From the NCBI GenBank assembly GCA_949284715.1, contig CASDWH010000005.1:1-64000 (forward strand): DNA of 64,000 nucleotides, in the 5' to 3' direction. Origin of the DNA: an uncultured bacterium (GTDB lineage: Bacteria; Cyanobacteriota; Vampirovibrionia; Gastranaerophilales; Gastranaerophilaceae). The notes under the pieces were generated by a model. The model made no database searches. It was not told the DNA's origin and saw nothing but the letters and a program-made list of their open reading frames with translations. Both the position numbers and the translations under genes were made by a program. Below are positions 20,218 to 28,259 of the stretch, piece by piece. Each line of letters starts with the position of its first letter. The first letter of the stretch is position 1.

Positions 20218-20544
20218 ATGAATACAGTAACAATAATCGGAAGAGCCGGACAGGATGCAGAGATTAAATATTTTGAATCAGGAAAGGTTAAGACATCGTT
20301 TTCTCTTGCTGTTAACCGTTGGGATGCCAGAACTAAAGAAGAAGTTACTGACTGGTATAATATTGAAGTTTGGGATAAACAGGCAGAGTTTGCCGGAGAG
20401 TATATAAAACGCGGGCGTCAGGTGGCTGTTGACGGAAGAATCAGTATCAGTAAATGGAATGATGCTTCAGGAGATACCCGTGAAAGATATCTTATAGTTG
20501 CAAATAATATCAGGTTATTAGGTTCTAAAAGGGATGCTGAATAA
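20218..20544 (+). CDS. ssb: Short single-stranded DNA-binding protein without acidic tail
   Basis: This OB-fold protein of 108 residues binds single-stranded DNA. The typical start MNTVTIIGRAGQDAEIKYF, the WYNIEVWDKQAE strand and GRQVAVDGRISI are present. The chain stops just after the OB fold (IRLLGSKRDAE). The flexible linker and the acidic DDDIPF-type tip that usually recruits repair proteins are missing, and the family is usually 150-180 residues long. It may be the second SSB of the cell. It follows yebC behind AAAGGAG, and its TAA overlaps the next ATG (TAATG). Confidence 0.88.
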   Translation: MNTVTIIGRAGQDAEIKYFESGKVKTSFSLAVNRWDARTKEEVTDWYNIEVWDKQAEFAGEYIKRGRQVAVDGRISISKWNDASGDTRERYLIVANNIRLLGSKRDAE

Positions 20545-21848
20545 TGTTTATCTCTGATTTGGTGGGAATAATTGCTGATGATTTGACCGGTGCTAATGAT
20601 ACAGCATTACAAATGCAGCAGAAGGGTGCGGCTACAAAAATACTTCTTGAAGAACAAATTCCGTCAGAGTCCGCGCGTGAAATGACTCAGGCCTGGGCTG
20701 TTTCAACCGAAAGCAGAAATTTGTCGCCGGAAGAAGCGTATAACAAAGTAAAAAGTACTATAAATTTTTTAAAAGATAATTTTAACTTTGAATACTATTA
20801 CAAAAAAATTGATTCAACGTTAAGAGGGCATATCGCAATAGAAACCCTTACAGTGTTAAAAGAATTAGAATATGATGCGGCTGTTGTAATTCCTGCGTTT
20901 CCTGCTGAAGGTCGAATTACGGTTGGCGGATATCATTTATTAAAAGGGCTTCCTATATCCATGAGCGATATGGCAATGGATCCGGTTTGCCCTATTCTTG
21001 AATCCCATATTCCAACAATGTTCAAGGCTCAGGTCGGAACTGAACATGAAGATATTATAGGTGTTATTGAATTAAAAACCGTAATGAACGGTGCAGGGCC
21101 TATATTAAAAAAATTGAATGAATTAATTGATGAAGGCAAAAAGTTAATAGTCGTGGATGCTGTTTCTACTACAAATATCGAGCAGGTTGTTCTGGCTATT
21201 AACCGTATGGAATATAAAATATTACCGACAGGAACGGCAGCTTTTGCGAAGATTCTTGCAAATGTATGGCTCGGGTCTGCCAAAATACATGAAGAACAGT
21301 TAAAAATTCCTGTATTGCCAAAACTTGTTTTATCAGGCAGTGCCAATCCAATTACAGCTAAACAGATTGAACGACTGGAACAGTCTGATGATATCCAGAA
21401 TGTGTATGTTATTTCTTTAAAAGCTGCGGATATTATAAATAATAAGCAATCCGTTATTGCCGAAAAAGTTTTGGAAAATCTTGGTAAAGATAATATTATA
21501 GTTGTCCACACTTCAAATATAATGAGTGATTATGAAGAGATAGCCGGAAATATTCAGGATGAAGATAGTACAAGAGTTTTTTATCAGAGAATAACAGATT
21601 TTCTCGGCTACATTGCACAAGAAATTTCACATTCACGCGATATTGTATTAATAACTATGGGCGGAGAAACTTCTTATAAATGCTGCAAAAACATTAATTC
21701 AACCGAACTGGAGATAATTGATGAAGTAGTACCTGCAATTGCGTTAGCAAGAAACAGCCAGAAAAAATGGGTAGTTACTAAATCCGGTAATCTTGGAAAC
21801 GCAAATACACTTGTTGATATTTTAAGTTATTTGAAGGCTCATGAATAG
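20544..21848 (+). CDS. Four-carbon acid sugar kinase family protein (DUF1537)
   Basis: This ATP-dependent kinase of 434 residues has the typical N-terminal IADDLTGANDTALQM and the KKIDSTLRGH substrate motif. Its C-terminal nucleotide-binding domain includes LVLSGSANPIT, a VLITMGGETS-type loop and a conserved KSGNLGN end. Known family members phosphorylate D-threonate, D-erythronate or related four-carbon acids. The next gene is a PdxA-type dehydrogenase, and the two overlap by 8 nt; this pairing is the known OtnK/DtnK-PdxA2 arrangement. It starts in the TAATG overlap with ssb. The precise substrate is inferred. Confidence 0.88.
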   Translation: MFISDLVGIIADDLTGANDTALQMQQKGAATKILLEEQIPSESAREMTQAWAVSTESRNLSPEEAYNKVKSTINFLKDNFNFEYYYKKIDSTLRGHIAIETLTVLKELEYDAAVVIPAFPAEGRITVGGYHLLKGLPISMSDMAMDPVCPILESHIPTMFKAQVGTEHEDIIGVIELKTVMNGAGPILKKLNELIDEGKKLIVVDAVSTTNIEQVVLAINRMEYKILPTGTAAFAKILANVWLGSAKIHEEQLKIPVLPKLVLSGSANPITAKQIERLEQSDDIQNVYVISLKAADIINNKQSVIAEKVLENLGKDNIIVVHTSNIMSDYEEIAGNIQDEDSTRVFYQRITDFLGYIAQEISHSRDIVLITMGGETSYKCCKNINSTELEIIDEVVPAIALARNSQKKWVVTKSGNLGNANTLVDILSYLKAHE

Positions 21849-22773
21849 ATATACTGATAAAATAGCCGTTACGGTCGGCGACCCCAACGGAATAGGTGCT
21901 GAAATCGTTATAAAAGCGATTAATTCTATGGATATAAATCCTTCAAAGTTTGTTATAATCGGGAATAAGGAATTAATAAATGCGAATGGTAATATAAAGA
22001 AAGATATCGAATTAATAGATTTACCATTTAATGCTCCGTTTAATCTCGGTAAAGATACAAAAGAAGGCGGCGATTTTTCATTCAGACAATTAGAATTGGC
22101 TTGCCGGATAAGACCTTGGAGAATCGTTACAGCTCCGGTTTCCAAAAATGCGATGCACTTAGCCGGACATTACTTTAATGGTCAGACGGAGATACTGGAA
22201 TATTTCCTTTCCAAAGACGGAGCTAAAGCAGAAATGTTGTTTCTAAATAAAGATTTTAGAGTGCTGCTGCTGACAAGACACGTACCACTTTGTGAGATTG
22301 TTATAACAAAAGAATTAGTTTGTTCAAAAGTTAAACGTGTTGTAGATTTCTTTAAGCTGCATACAAATATAAAACATCCGGTCATAGCATTATGTGCATT
22401 GAACCCTCATGCCGGTGAGAACGGTATACTTGGCCGTGAAGAGATTGATATATTAGCCCCTGCGGTAAAAGAGCTTGAAGCCGGCGGGATAAATATAAAA
22501 GGGCCGTTTAGTGCTGATACATTGCTTGCGGAAGCTTTGCAATATTCAATTTCAAATAAAAAACAACCCTATGATTGTTATATAGCAATGTACCATGATC
22601 AGGGACTTATACCGGTTAAAGCTGCGGGGATAGATTCTGCTGTTAATATGACAATCGGGCTTGATATAATCCGTACATCACCTGCTCATGGAACAGCTTA
22701 TGATATTGCCGGCAAGGGAGTAGCTTCAGAAAAATCTATGATTGCAGCTATTGAGGCTGCATTATGGATATAA
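21841..22773 (+). CDS. PdxA/PdxA2 family 4-phosphate dehydrogenase
   Basis: This NAD-dependent oxidative decarboxylase of about 310 residues has the family motifs VGDPNGIGAEI, TAPVSKNAM, GQTEIL, MYHDQGL and TSPAHGTAYDIAG, with the metal-binding histidines present. PdxA proper makes the vitamin B6 precursor from 4-phosphohydroxy-L-threonine; PdxA2 oxidises D-threonate or D-erythronate 4-phosphate. Its overlap with a DUF1537 kinase gene favours the PdxA2 catabolic role, although supply of B6 precursor cannot be excluded without knowing whether another pdxA exists in the genome. Confidence 0.85.
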   Translation: MNRYTDKIAVTVGDPNGIGAEIVIKAINSMDINPSKFVIIGNKELINANGNIKKDIELIDLPFNAPFNLGKDTKEGGDFSFRQLELACRIRPWRIVTAPVSKNAMHLAGHYFNGQTEILEYFLSKDGAKAEMLFLNKDFRVLLLTRHVPLCEIVITKELVCSKVKRVVDFFKLHTNIKHPVIALCALNPHAGENGILGREEIDILAPAVKELEAGGINIKGPFSADTLLAEALQYSISNKKQPYDCYIAMYHDQGLIPVKAAGIDSAVNMTIGLDIIRTSPAHGTAYDIAGKGVASEKSMIAAIEAALWI

Positions 22774-22857
22774 ATTTACATTTATACACACTTCATTGAA
22801 CAGAAATAGTTTTTAGGTTACGCTAATGTCAGTAATAGTTAAACGGGTATATGTATA

Positions 22858-23748
22858 ATGGATAATGCTTCTATTGAAAACGGATTTATAGTAGACCTGA
22901 GTAATGCCAAAAACACTTCACAATTAATTTATGAGCTGAGTTCTATATTAGATTTACCGGAGGCAAGAAATAAGAAAATCTGCCTTAAGCTTGGTGATAC
23001 TGATTTGAATCAGTCGCAGCTGCTAAGTATAAAAGCATTAATTGATTCTATGCAGGATGAGATAGGAATGATTGACACCTCTTCTGCGCAAACGAAGGCT
23101 GCTGCTGAAACCCTTTCTATACTGGTAGCGGAATTGAAAAATGAAGCAGAATCAGAAAATGAGCAGGTAGTAAAGCCTGAGGAGATAGATACAGTTCTTG
23201 GCATTGTTACTACCGTAAATGATAATAATGAGCAGTCGCAAGAAACCATACCATTAACACCGATTGCAGATTTTAGCGAAGTCGCGGAAGCCGGCGGGTT
23301 GGTTTTAAATGGTGACAGCAAATATGTGATGATGGATACAACTGGTATATTGCCTGATGAGCAGAAAAACCATGAGGAAAATCCGGAATCGCTGCCAACA
23401 TTGTATTTAAATAGGACATTACGTTCAGGGCAGACACTCAGCTATGATGGGAATATATTTATAGTTGGTGATGCACACCCCGGCAGTGAGATAGTTGCAC
23501 AGGGGGATATTACAGTCTGGGGCATTTTGGGCGGTATTGCGCATGCCGGCGCACACGGTAATGTTAATGCAAAAGTAAGAGCATTGAAACTTAACGCAAT
23601 ACAATTAAGAATTGCCGGTTTATACGCAAGGCGAAATGATACTTATAATGTACCATTTGTGCAAAAATCCAATGAATTTACCCCGGAAGTAGCGGTATTA
23701 GAAAATAACAGTATAGTAATTTACAAAAAACTAAGGAGAGACGAATGA
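22858..23748 (+). CDS. minC: Septum-site determining protein MinC
   Basis: MinC inhibits FtsZ assembly away from mid-cell. The 296-residue chain has a weakly conserved N-terminal FtsZ-inhibitory domain (~1-105), an acidic linker, and a clear C-terminal right-handed beta-helix domain (~185-290) with RSGQTLSYDGNIFIVGDAHPG-type repeats and GAHGNVNAKVRA. The C-terminal domain dimerises and binds MinD. No good ribosome binding site precedes the ATG; a possible promoter TTGAAC/TACGCT lies about 40 nt upstream. It is first in minCDE and overlaps minD by 4 nt. Confidence 0.9.
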   Translation: MDNASIENGFIVDLSNAKNTSQLIYELSSILDLPEARNKKICLKLGDTDLNQSQLLSIKALIDSMQDEIGMIDTSSAQTKAAAETLSILVAELKNEAESENEQVVKPEEIDTVLGIVTTVNDNNEQSQETIPLTPIADFSEVAEAGGLVLNGDSKYVMMDTTGILPDEQKNHEENPESLPTLYLNRTLRSGQTLSYDGNIFIVGDAHPGSEIVAQGDITVWGILGGIAHAGAHGNVNAKVRALKLNAIQLRIAGLYARRNDTYNVPFVQKSNEFTPEVAVLENNSIVIYKKLRRDE

Positions 23749-24569
23749 GTGGTCGAGTAATAGTTATAACCTCAGGCAAAGGCGGTGTCGGAAAAACAAC
23801 TACCAGTGCCAATATAGGTACAGCTCTGGCAAAGGCCGGGAATAAGGTTGTACTTATTGATACTGATATAGGTTTAAGAAACTTGGATTTGCTCTTGGGG
23901 CTTGAAAATAGAATTGTCTATACTATTGTTGATGTTGTTGAAGAGCGCTGTAAACTGAAACAGGCACTTGTTAAGGACAAGAAGAACCCTAACCTGTCTT
24001 TGCTCGCGGCAGCGCAGACCAGAGATAAATCGGCGGTAACTCAGGAACAGTTGAAAGAAATTTGTGAAACTCTTAAAAAGGATAATGATTTTATTCTTGT
24101 AGATTGCCCCGCAGGTATTGAACAGGGGTTCCAAAACGCTATAGCGGGTGCTTCCGAAGCCATTGTTGTAACAACACCTGAAATGTCTGCAATAAGAGAT
24201 GCTGACAGAATTATCGGGCTTCTTTCGGCACGCGAAGAGATTGAAAGTTATAAACTTTTATTGAACAGAGTCCGTCCCAACCTTATCGCAACAAATGATA
24301 TGATGAGTGTGGAAGATGTTGTTGAACTGCTGGCATGCGATTTAATAGGTATAATTCCTGAGGATACAGGAATTATTTCTTCTACAAATAAGGGCGACCC
24401 GATTGTTAATGATGAAAAATCATTGGCCGGTCAGGCTTATAGAAATGTTGCAAGACGAATAATGGGAGAAGAAGTTGAATTTTTGAATCTTGAAGAAGAT
24501 AAGAATTTCTTTGGTAAGATTAAGAACTTTTTTGAAAAAACCATTAAAGATATAAAGGCTAAGATATAA
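23745..24569 (+). CDS. minD: Septum-site determining ATPase MinD
   Basis: MinD is a membrane-binding ParA-family ATPase that recruits MinC and oscillates or patterns with MinE. The deviant Walker A is KGGVGKTT near residue 11, the DTDIGLRNLD and LVDCPAGI motifs are intact, and the C-terminus is an amphipathic helix rich in Phe, Lys and Ile (FGKIKNFFEKTIKDIKAKI), the membrane-targeting sequence. Its 274 residues match the family. It starts at an ATGA overlap with minC and is followed after 15 nt by minE. Confidence 0.97.
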   Translation: MSGRVIVITSGKGGVGKTTTSANIGTALAKAGNKVVLIDTDIGLRNLDLLLGLENRIVYTIVDVVEERCKLKQALVKDKKNPNLSLLAAAQTRDKSAVTQEQLKEICETLKKDNDFILVDCPAGIEQGFQNAIAGASEAIVVTTPEMSAIRDADRIIGLLSAREEIESYKLLLNRVRPNLIATNDMMSVEDVVELLACDLIGIIPEDTGIISSTNKGDPIVNDEKSLAGQAYRNVARRIMGEEVEFLNLEEDKNFFGKIKNFFEKTIKDIKAKI

Positions 24570-24584
24570 GAGGAGCATAGAAGG

Positions 24585-25103
24585 ATGAGTTTTTTTACAA
24601 GCTTTTATAATAAGGTTTTCAGCTTCTTTAAGCCGCAGGAAGTTTCAGAGGATAATAGTGTTAAAGAAGTAGCCAGAAGCAGACTAAAACTGGTTTTGAT
24701 GCAGGATAGGACAAATCTTACACCTAAAATTCTGGAGCAAATGCGCGGCGAATTGATTGATTTGTTATCTAAATATGTGGAACTTGATAAGGATTTGCTT
24801 GAACTTAACTTTGAGCAGGAAGGTGATCAGGTTGCCTTAATGCTTTCTATTCCTGTAATCAGAGCAAAAGATGAAAAAGAAATTGAGGAAGCTCTCAAAA
24901 AGGATGCTCTGTTAAAAGGTATCAAATTGGCGGATGATGATGAGGAAGAAGAGTCTGCTGAGTCTGAAACGGCTGATGATGAATCAGAGGATAATACAGC
25001 CGATGATAATAATGAAGAAGAAAGTACTGAGTCAGTAGAAGAGGAAAATTCTTCTGAAGAACATAATTCTGACAATCAAGAAAATACGGCTGAAACTGTA
25101 TAA
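24585..25103 (+). CDS. minE: Cell division topological specificity factor MinE with acidic tail
   Basis: MinE stimulates MinD ATPase and so places the division site. The family part is residues ~1-115: an amphipathic N-terminus (SFFTSFYNKVFSFF), the MinD-binding RSRLKLVLMQDRTNLTP and a C-terminal dimerisation strand. Usual MinE proteins are about 85-110 residues. Here ~55 further residues (about 118-172) follow that are almost entirely Asp, Glu, Ser, Asn and Thr, predicted to be disordered. The ribosome binding site is AGAGGAG-like. It is the last gene of minCDE and is followed by a strong terminator. Confidence 0.92.
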   Translation: MSFFTSFYNKVFSFFKPQEVSEDNSVKEVARSRLKLVLMQDRTNLTPKILEQMRGELIDLLSKYVELDKDLLELNFEQEGDQVALMLSIPVIRAKDEKEIEEALKKDALLKGIKLADDDEEEESAESETADDESEDNTADDNNEEESTESVEEENSSEEHNSDNQENTAETV

Positions 25104-25110
25104 TCATAGT

Positions 25111-25144
25111 AAAAAGCTGGTATATAATCTATACCAGCTTTTTT
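25111..25144. terminator. Terminator after minE
   Basis: AAAAAGCTGGTAT and ATACCAGCTTTTT form a 13-bp stem with a 7-nt loop and flanking A and T runs. It lies between the convergent minE and the small membrane-protein gene and can serve both directions. Confidence 0.92.
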
Positions 25145-25150
25145 AGTATT

Positions 25151-25486
25151 TTACTTCCGTTCTGTATCTCTTGCCGGGAGTTGAGTTCTCTCAACAGGAT
25201 GAAATTTTTTATCTTGATTTTTAATCATATTATGAGGTGCCGGTTTATGTTCTCTAATATGTTGTTTAAACGGACAGCCGTGACTTCCTCTGTGGAATTG
25301 CTGAGCCATAGGCTGTGGCGGAGGCATCATTCTGCCATAAGGACAAGGTTGAAATTTAGGCTTTAAAATTTGTCCCATAAGTATTAATGCTAATAAACAT
25401 CCAATAAACGAACCGCAGACAATTATTAAAAATTGTTTAACGCTGCTTTTCCTGATTTCGTAAAATTCTTTTTGTTCTTCACTCAT
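25151..25486 (-). CDS. Small single-pass membrane protein, unknown
   Basis: The product of 111 residues is not recognised. After a charged N-terminus, residues ~18-42 form one hydrophobic membrane segment (FLIIVCGSFIGCLLALILMG). The remainder is rich in Pro, Met, His and Gln (RMMPPPQPMAQQF, HRGSHGC), with two cysteines, and could bind a metal or simply be unstructured; that is speculation. The start ATG is preceded by AAGGAAGGA. It converges on minE and is divergent from the FliD-like gene. Confidence 0.7.
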   Translation of the reverse strand: MSEEQKEFYEIRKSSVKQFLIIVCGSFIGCLLALILMGQILKPKFQPCPYGRMMPPPQPMAQQFHRGSHGCPFKQHIREHKPAPHNMIKNQDKKFHPVERTQLPARDTERK

Positions 25487-25596
25487 AAAGTCCTTCCTTT
25501 CTTTTTACACTCCTATAACGAAATTAAAAAATAAATGTTCATTTGAATTTTTATAATTCGTCTTAATAAATCTTAATAATTAGTGCGTTTGAATGG

Positions 25597-25625
25597 TTGA
25601 AAACCTGAAAAAAGTGGCATATAAT
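25597..25625 (+). promoter_or_regulatory. Sigma-70 promoter of the FliD-like gene
   Basis: TTGAAA (25597-25602) and TATAAT (25620-25625) are separated by 17 nt, a near-consensus vegetative promoter. The spacer contains CCTGAAAAAAGTG, which recurs before dnaK. Confidence 0.7.
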
Positions 25626-25664
25626 AAATATACACGGAAGATTAATATTTAGGAAGGATCGAAA

Positions 25665-27398
25665 ATGTCAATATCATTTAGCGGATTAGCCAGCGGATTA
25701 GATACAGATTCTTGGGTAAGCGCATTAGTTTCGGTTAAACAGCTTGGCGTAACCTCTTTGCAAAACCAATTATCGGCTATTCAAGAAACTCAAAATACTT
25801 TATCTAATTTAAAAACTTCTTTTTCTAATTTTCAAACTGCTCTTCAAGCATTAACTGATTCTTCTTATAGTGCTTCTATGGATTTGTTTGCTGCTAACAT
25901 TGCAACATCGAGCAATGAGGATGTTTTTACTGCTACTGTAACTACCGATGCAATTCGCGATACGTATGATATTACTGTAAAGCAGTTGGCTACTACGACT
26001 ACCGCTCAATCTCTTGAAGCTGCCAGCGAAGTCGCTGACGGCAATACAAGACTTTCTGATTTAGGTATTCAGGCCGGCTCTTTTACTGTATATGTTGATG
26101 GTGTCCGCACTGAAATTAATATTGATGAAAATGATACAGTTGCAAACCTTCAATCCAGATTAAGTTCTGCCGGAGCTACTCTGACTATTGACAAAGATAC
26201 AGGTATTCTGTCAATTGCGGCAACCAATGCCGGCGACGAATTGAGAATTGGTGCAAACACTGATACATCAAATTTCGTTTCTCTTTTAGGGTTGGAAATT
26301 GATGAAAACGGTGTTTATAATTCAGCATCTTCTGTATATCAAGTTACCGGCTCAACATTATTAACAAATGCAAATTCAGGTTTTAAAACTCAAATAACAG
26401 AAGGTACTTTTACTATCGGAAATGCCACATTTACAATTGATGCAAATACAACGTTAGATAATATTATTTCTCAAATTAATAACAGCGCTGATTCAAATGT
26501 ATTTGCCTCATGGGATGCAGCTACCGGCAAGCTGGTATTACGTTCAACCGTGGAAGGCTCTTCTTATATTAATATTGAGTCAGGAACAAGTAATTTTACT
26601 GATGTAATGGGACTTACCGTAACAGAGCGCGACAGTAGTAATAATATTACTTCTACACGTCTTATCACCGCAGCACAGGAACTCGGTCAAAATGCAATAG
26701 TTAATATAAACGGTACTGATGTTACTTCAGCGTCTAATACAGTTACTTCTGATGTATCAAGAATTACCGGATTAACTTTAAATTTAAAATCTGTAAATAC
26801 CTCAGAATCCGGGGAAACTACATTGACGATAGCGCAAGATACAGAACAAATTACTTCTGCCCTTACTGAGGTAGTAGATACTTATAATGCTTTAATGTCG
26901 GAAATAGATACACTTACCGGATTAACCGGTGAGCTGCATGGTGAAACTTCGCTTAAGTCAATTTATTCATCATTAAGAAATACCATGAATTCTGCAATTG
27001 AAACAGACGGTGCGTTTTCTCTGTTATCTCAAATTGGTATTAGTACTGAAGCCGCAAGCAGTGCTATGGCCGATGATACTGTATCTTTGACTCTTGATGA
27101 AAGCGCTCTTATAGAGGCACTTGCAAATAATGAAGATTCTGTTAAAGAATTGCTGCTCGGTAAAAATGGTATTATTAATACATTAAAGACTACAGTTGAT
27201 AATACTTTATACTCCGGCGGGTATTTCTCAACAAAAGAGTCTTCTTTAAATTCACAGATTTCTAATATGCAAGATAGAATAACCAAAAAACAAGAATCTG
27301 TAGATACTTACCAGGCACGATTAGAAGCAAAATTTGCGGCAATGGAGAATACAATATCTCAATTGAATGCTAATTACAGTTCTTTATTAACAGGTTAG
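25665..27398 (+). CDS. fliD: Flagellar hook-associated protein 2 (FliD-like cap protein)
   Basis: FliD forms the cap on the growing flagellar filament and folds flagellin. The N-terminus (SFSGLASGLDTDSWVSAL) is the canonical FliD_N signature, the middle contains repeated flagellin-like beta domains, and the C-terminal part has INGTDV, GLTLNLKSV and VDTYNALMSEI as in FliD_C, ending in a coiled coil (ISNMQDRITKKQESVDTYQARLEAKFAAME). Serine, threonine and asparagine dominate and cysteine is absent, as in exported axial proteins. No signal peptide is expected. At 577 residues it is somewhat longer than average. No other flagellar gene is adjacent. The start ATG follows AAGGA. Confidence 0.88.
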   Translation: MSISFSGLASGLDTDSWVSALVSVKQLGVTSLQNQLSAIQETQNTLSNLKTSFSNFQTALQALTDSSYSASMDLFAANIATSSNEDVFTATVTTDAIRDTYDITVKQLATTTTAQSLEAASEVADGNTRLSDLGIQAGSFTVYVDGVRTEINIDENDTVANLQSRLSSAGATLTIDKDTGILSIAATNAGDELRIGANTDTSNFVSLLGLEIDENGVYNSASSVYQVTGSTLLTNANSGFKTQITEGTFTIGNATFTIDANTTLDNIISQINNSADSNVFASWDAATGKLVLRSTVEGSSYINIESGTSNFTDVMGLTVTERDSSNNITSTRLITAAQELGQNAIVNINGTDVTSASNTVTSDVSRITGLTLNLKSVNTSESGETTLTIAQDTEQITSALTEVVDTYNALMSEIDTLTGLTGELHGETSLKSIYSSLRNTMNSAIETDGAFSLLSQIGISTEAASSAMADDTVSLTLDESALIEALANNEDSVKELLLGKNGIINTLKTTVDNTLYSGGYFSTKESSLNSQISNMQDRITKKQESVDTYQARLEAKFAAMENTISQLNANYSSLLTG

Positions 27399-27421
27399 TT
27401 TTATTCATAGATTTAATTCTT

Positions 27422-27449
27422 AAAACGTGGGTATATACCCGCGTTTTTT
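27422..27449 (+). terminator. Terminator after fliD
   Basis: AAAACGTGGGTA and TACCCGCGTTTT form an 11-bp stem with one G-U pair and a 4-nt loop, followed by six T. Confidence 0.85.
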
Positions 27450-27450
27450 G

Positions 27451-27479
27451 TTGACATATTTTTTTAATTATTTTACTAT
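27451..27479 (+). promoter_or_regulatory. Sigma-70 promoter before the cobalamin riboswitch
   Basis: A perfect -35 TTGACA (27451-27456) and TACTAT (27474-27479) are separated by 17 nt. Transcription is predicted to start near 27485, exactly at the 5' edge of the structured leader. Confidence 0.72.
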
Positions 27480-27482
27480 TTA

Positions 27483-27575
27483 GCTATGAGGAAATGAAGT
27501 GAATATCTTCAGCTGTGCCGCAGCCGTAAAAGCCGGAATGCTCTGATTTAGTAATGCTTCGGAACAAAGCATTAT
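27483..27575 (+). promoter_or_regulatory. Probable cobalamin riboswitch (compact, class II-like)
   Basis: The leader folds by eye into the compact cobalamin-riboswitch core. P3 is GAG/CTC, P4 is GAAG/CTTC with loop TGAATAT, P5 is GCTG/CAGC with loop TGCCG, and P6 is CCG/CGG with loop TAAAAGC. The junction GGAA and the AATGC after P6 match the conserved core of class-II (env8-type) aptamers, which read GGGAA, TGAAATT and CCGAATGCCAC. A downstream hairpin, AATGCTT/AAGCATT (27553-27573), has CGG in its loop, which can kiss CCG in the P5 loop, as in the known L5-L13 interaction. A GAGG ribosome binding site follows at 27592-27595. Regulation is probably translational. Confidence 0.65.
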
Positions 27576-27605
27576 ATAGATGAAGAATAAAGAGGAAGTT
27601 TAATA

Positions 27606-28259
27606 TTGAGTAATAATGTAGCTTCTGTAACTCAGCCTCGTGCAGGATTATGTCCTCACGGGATGCCGCCTTCTGCCTGTCCAGTATGTTCTAATATGGG
27701 CGGCGGAGGAGGGAAAAAAACGGATTTAAATTTCAAATCTTCAAAACTGCCAATGATGAGCTGGAGTCAATGTGAGGCAATTGGTTACTTTTTGAAGGCT
27801 CAGCGCCGTGCATCTGAAAAGCAGCGATTAAATTTTAAACTGCTTACCTTGCAGCTTCAAATGCAGGCTGATAAGTTTGGAAAGCTGGCTGAACGAATGA
27901 AAGAGTTTGCTGCTGCATTTTCTCAAATTCCGGGCGGCGTTTTTATTGCTCTTCCCGTAAAAATGTTAGCAGTATTTCCGTTGCAGGCGGCACAAAGTAC
28001 ATTATCAAAAATTGTTGATGTATCAGATAAGATTGCGGCTATTATCGGGGAAATTATAAAAGGTTTAGAAAAAACAAAGGAAAAACTTAACGAGTTTATA
28101 AAGGAGTTGAAAAATAAATTGTTCAAATTGTTTGAAATTTTTGCACCTGAAAATAACAGGGATAAAGATAAAACGATTTACGAGGAAAAGAAGATATTTA
28201 ATTTTAAGTTATTAAGAAAACTGCTTGGAAAGAAGAAGGATGAAAATTATGAAGCTTGA
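27606..28259 (+). CDS. Unknown protein with CPHG/CPVC motif, riboswitch-controlled
   Basis: The function is not recognised. Translation starts at a TTG ten nucleotides after GAGG. The N-terminus bears C16-P-H18-G and C25-P-V-C28, spaced like a small metal-binding knuckle, followed by a glycine run. Residues ~45-180 are amphipathic and helical (with a hydrophobic stretch near FIALPVKMLAVFPLQAA), and the C-terminus is strongly basic (KLLRKLLGKKK). There is no signal peptide. It is the first gene after the cobalamin riboswitch and overlaps the next gene by 11 nt, so the two are translationally coupled and probably act together, most likely at the membrane. Confidence 0.75.
   Translation: MSNNVASVTQPRAGLCPHGMPPSACPVCSNMGGGGGKKTDLNFKSSKLPMMSWSQCEAIGYFLKAQRRASEKQRLNFKLLTLQLQMQADKFGKLAERMKEFAAAFSQIPGGVFIALPVKMLAVFPLQAAQSTLSKIVDVSDKIAAIIGEIIKGLEKTKEKLNEFIKELKNKLFKLFEIFAPENNRDKDKTIYEEKKIFNFKLLRKLLGKKKDENYEA

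Noticed and set aside
21029-21511. A 160-codon antisense frame opposite the DUF1537 kinase gene
   Set aside because: The sense gene has clear family motifs over the same bases. The antisense translation is Ser/Ile/Thr-rich without motifs.
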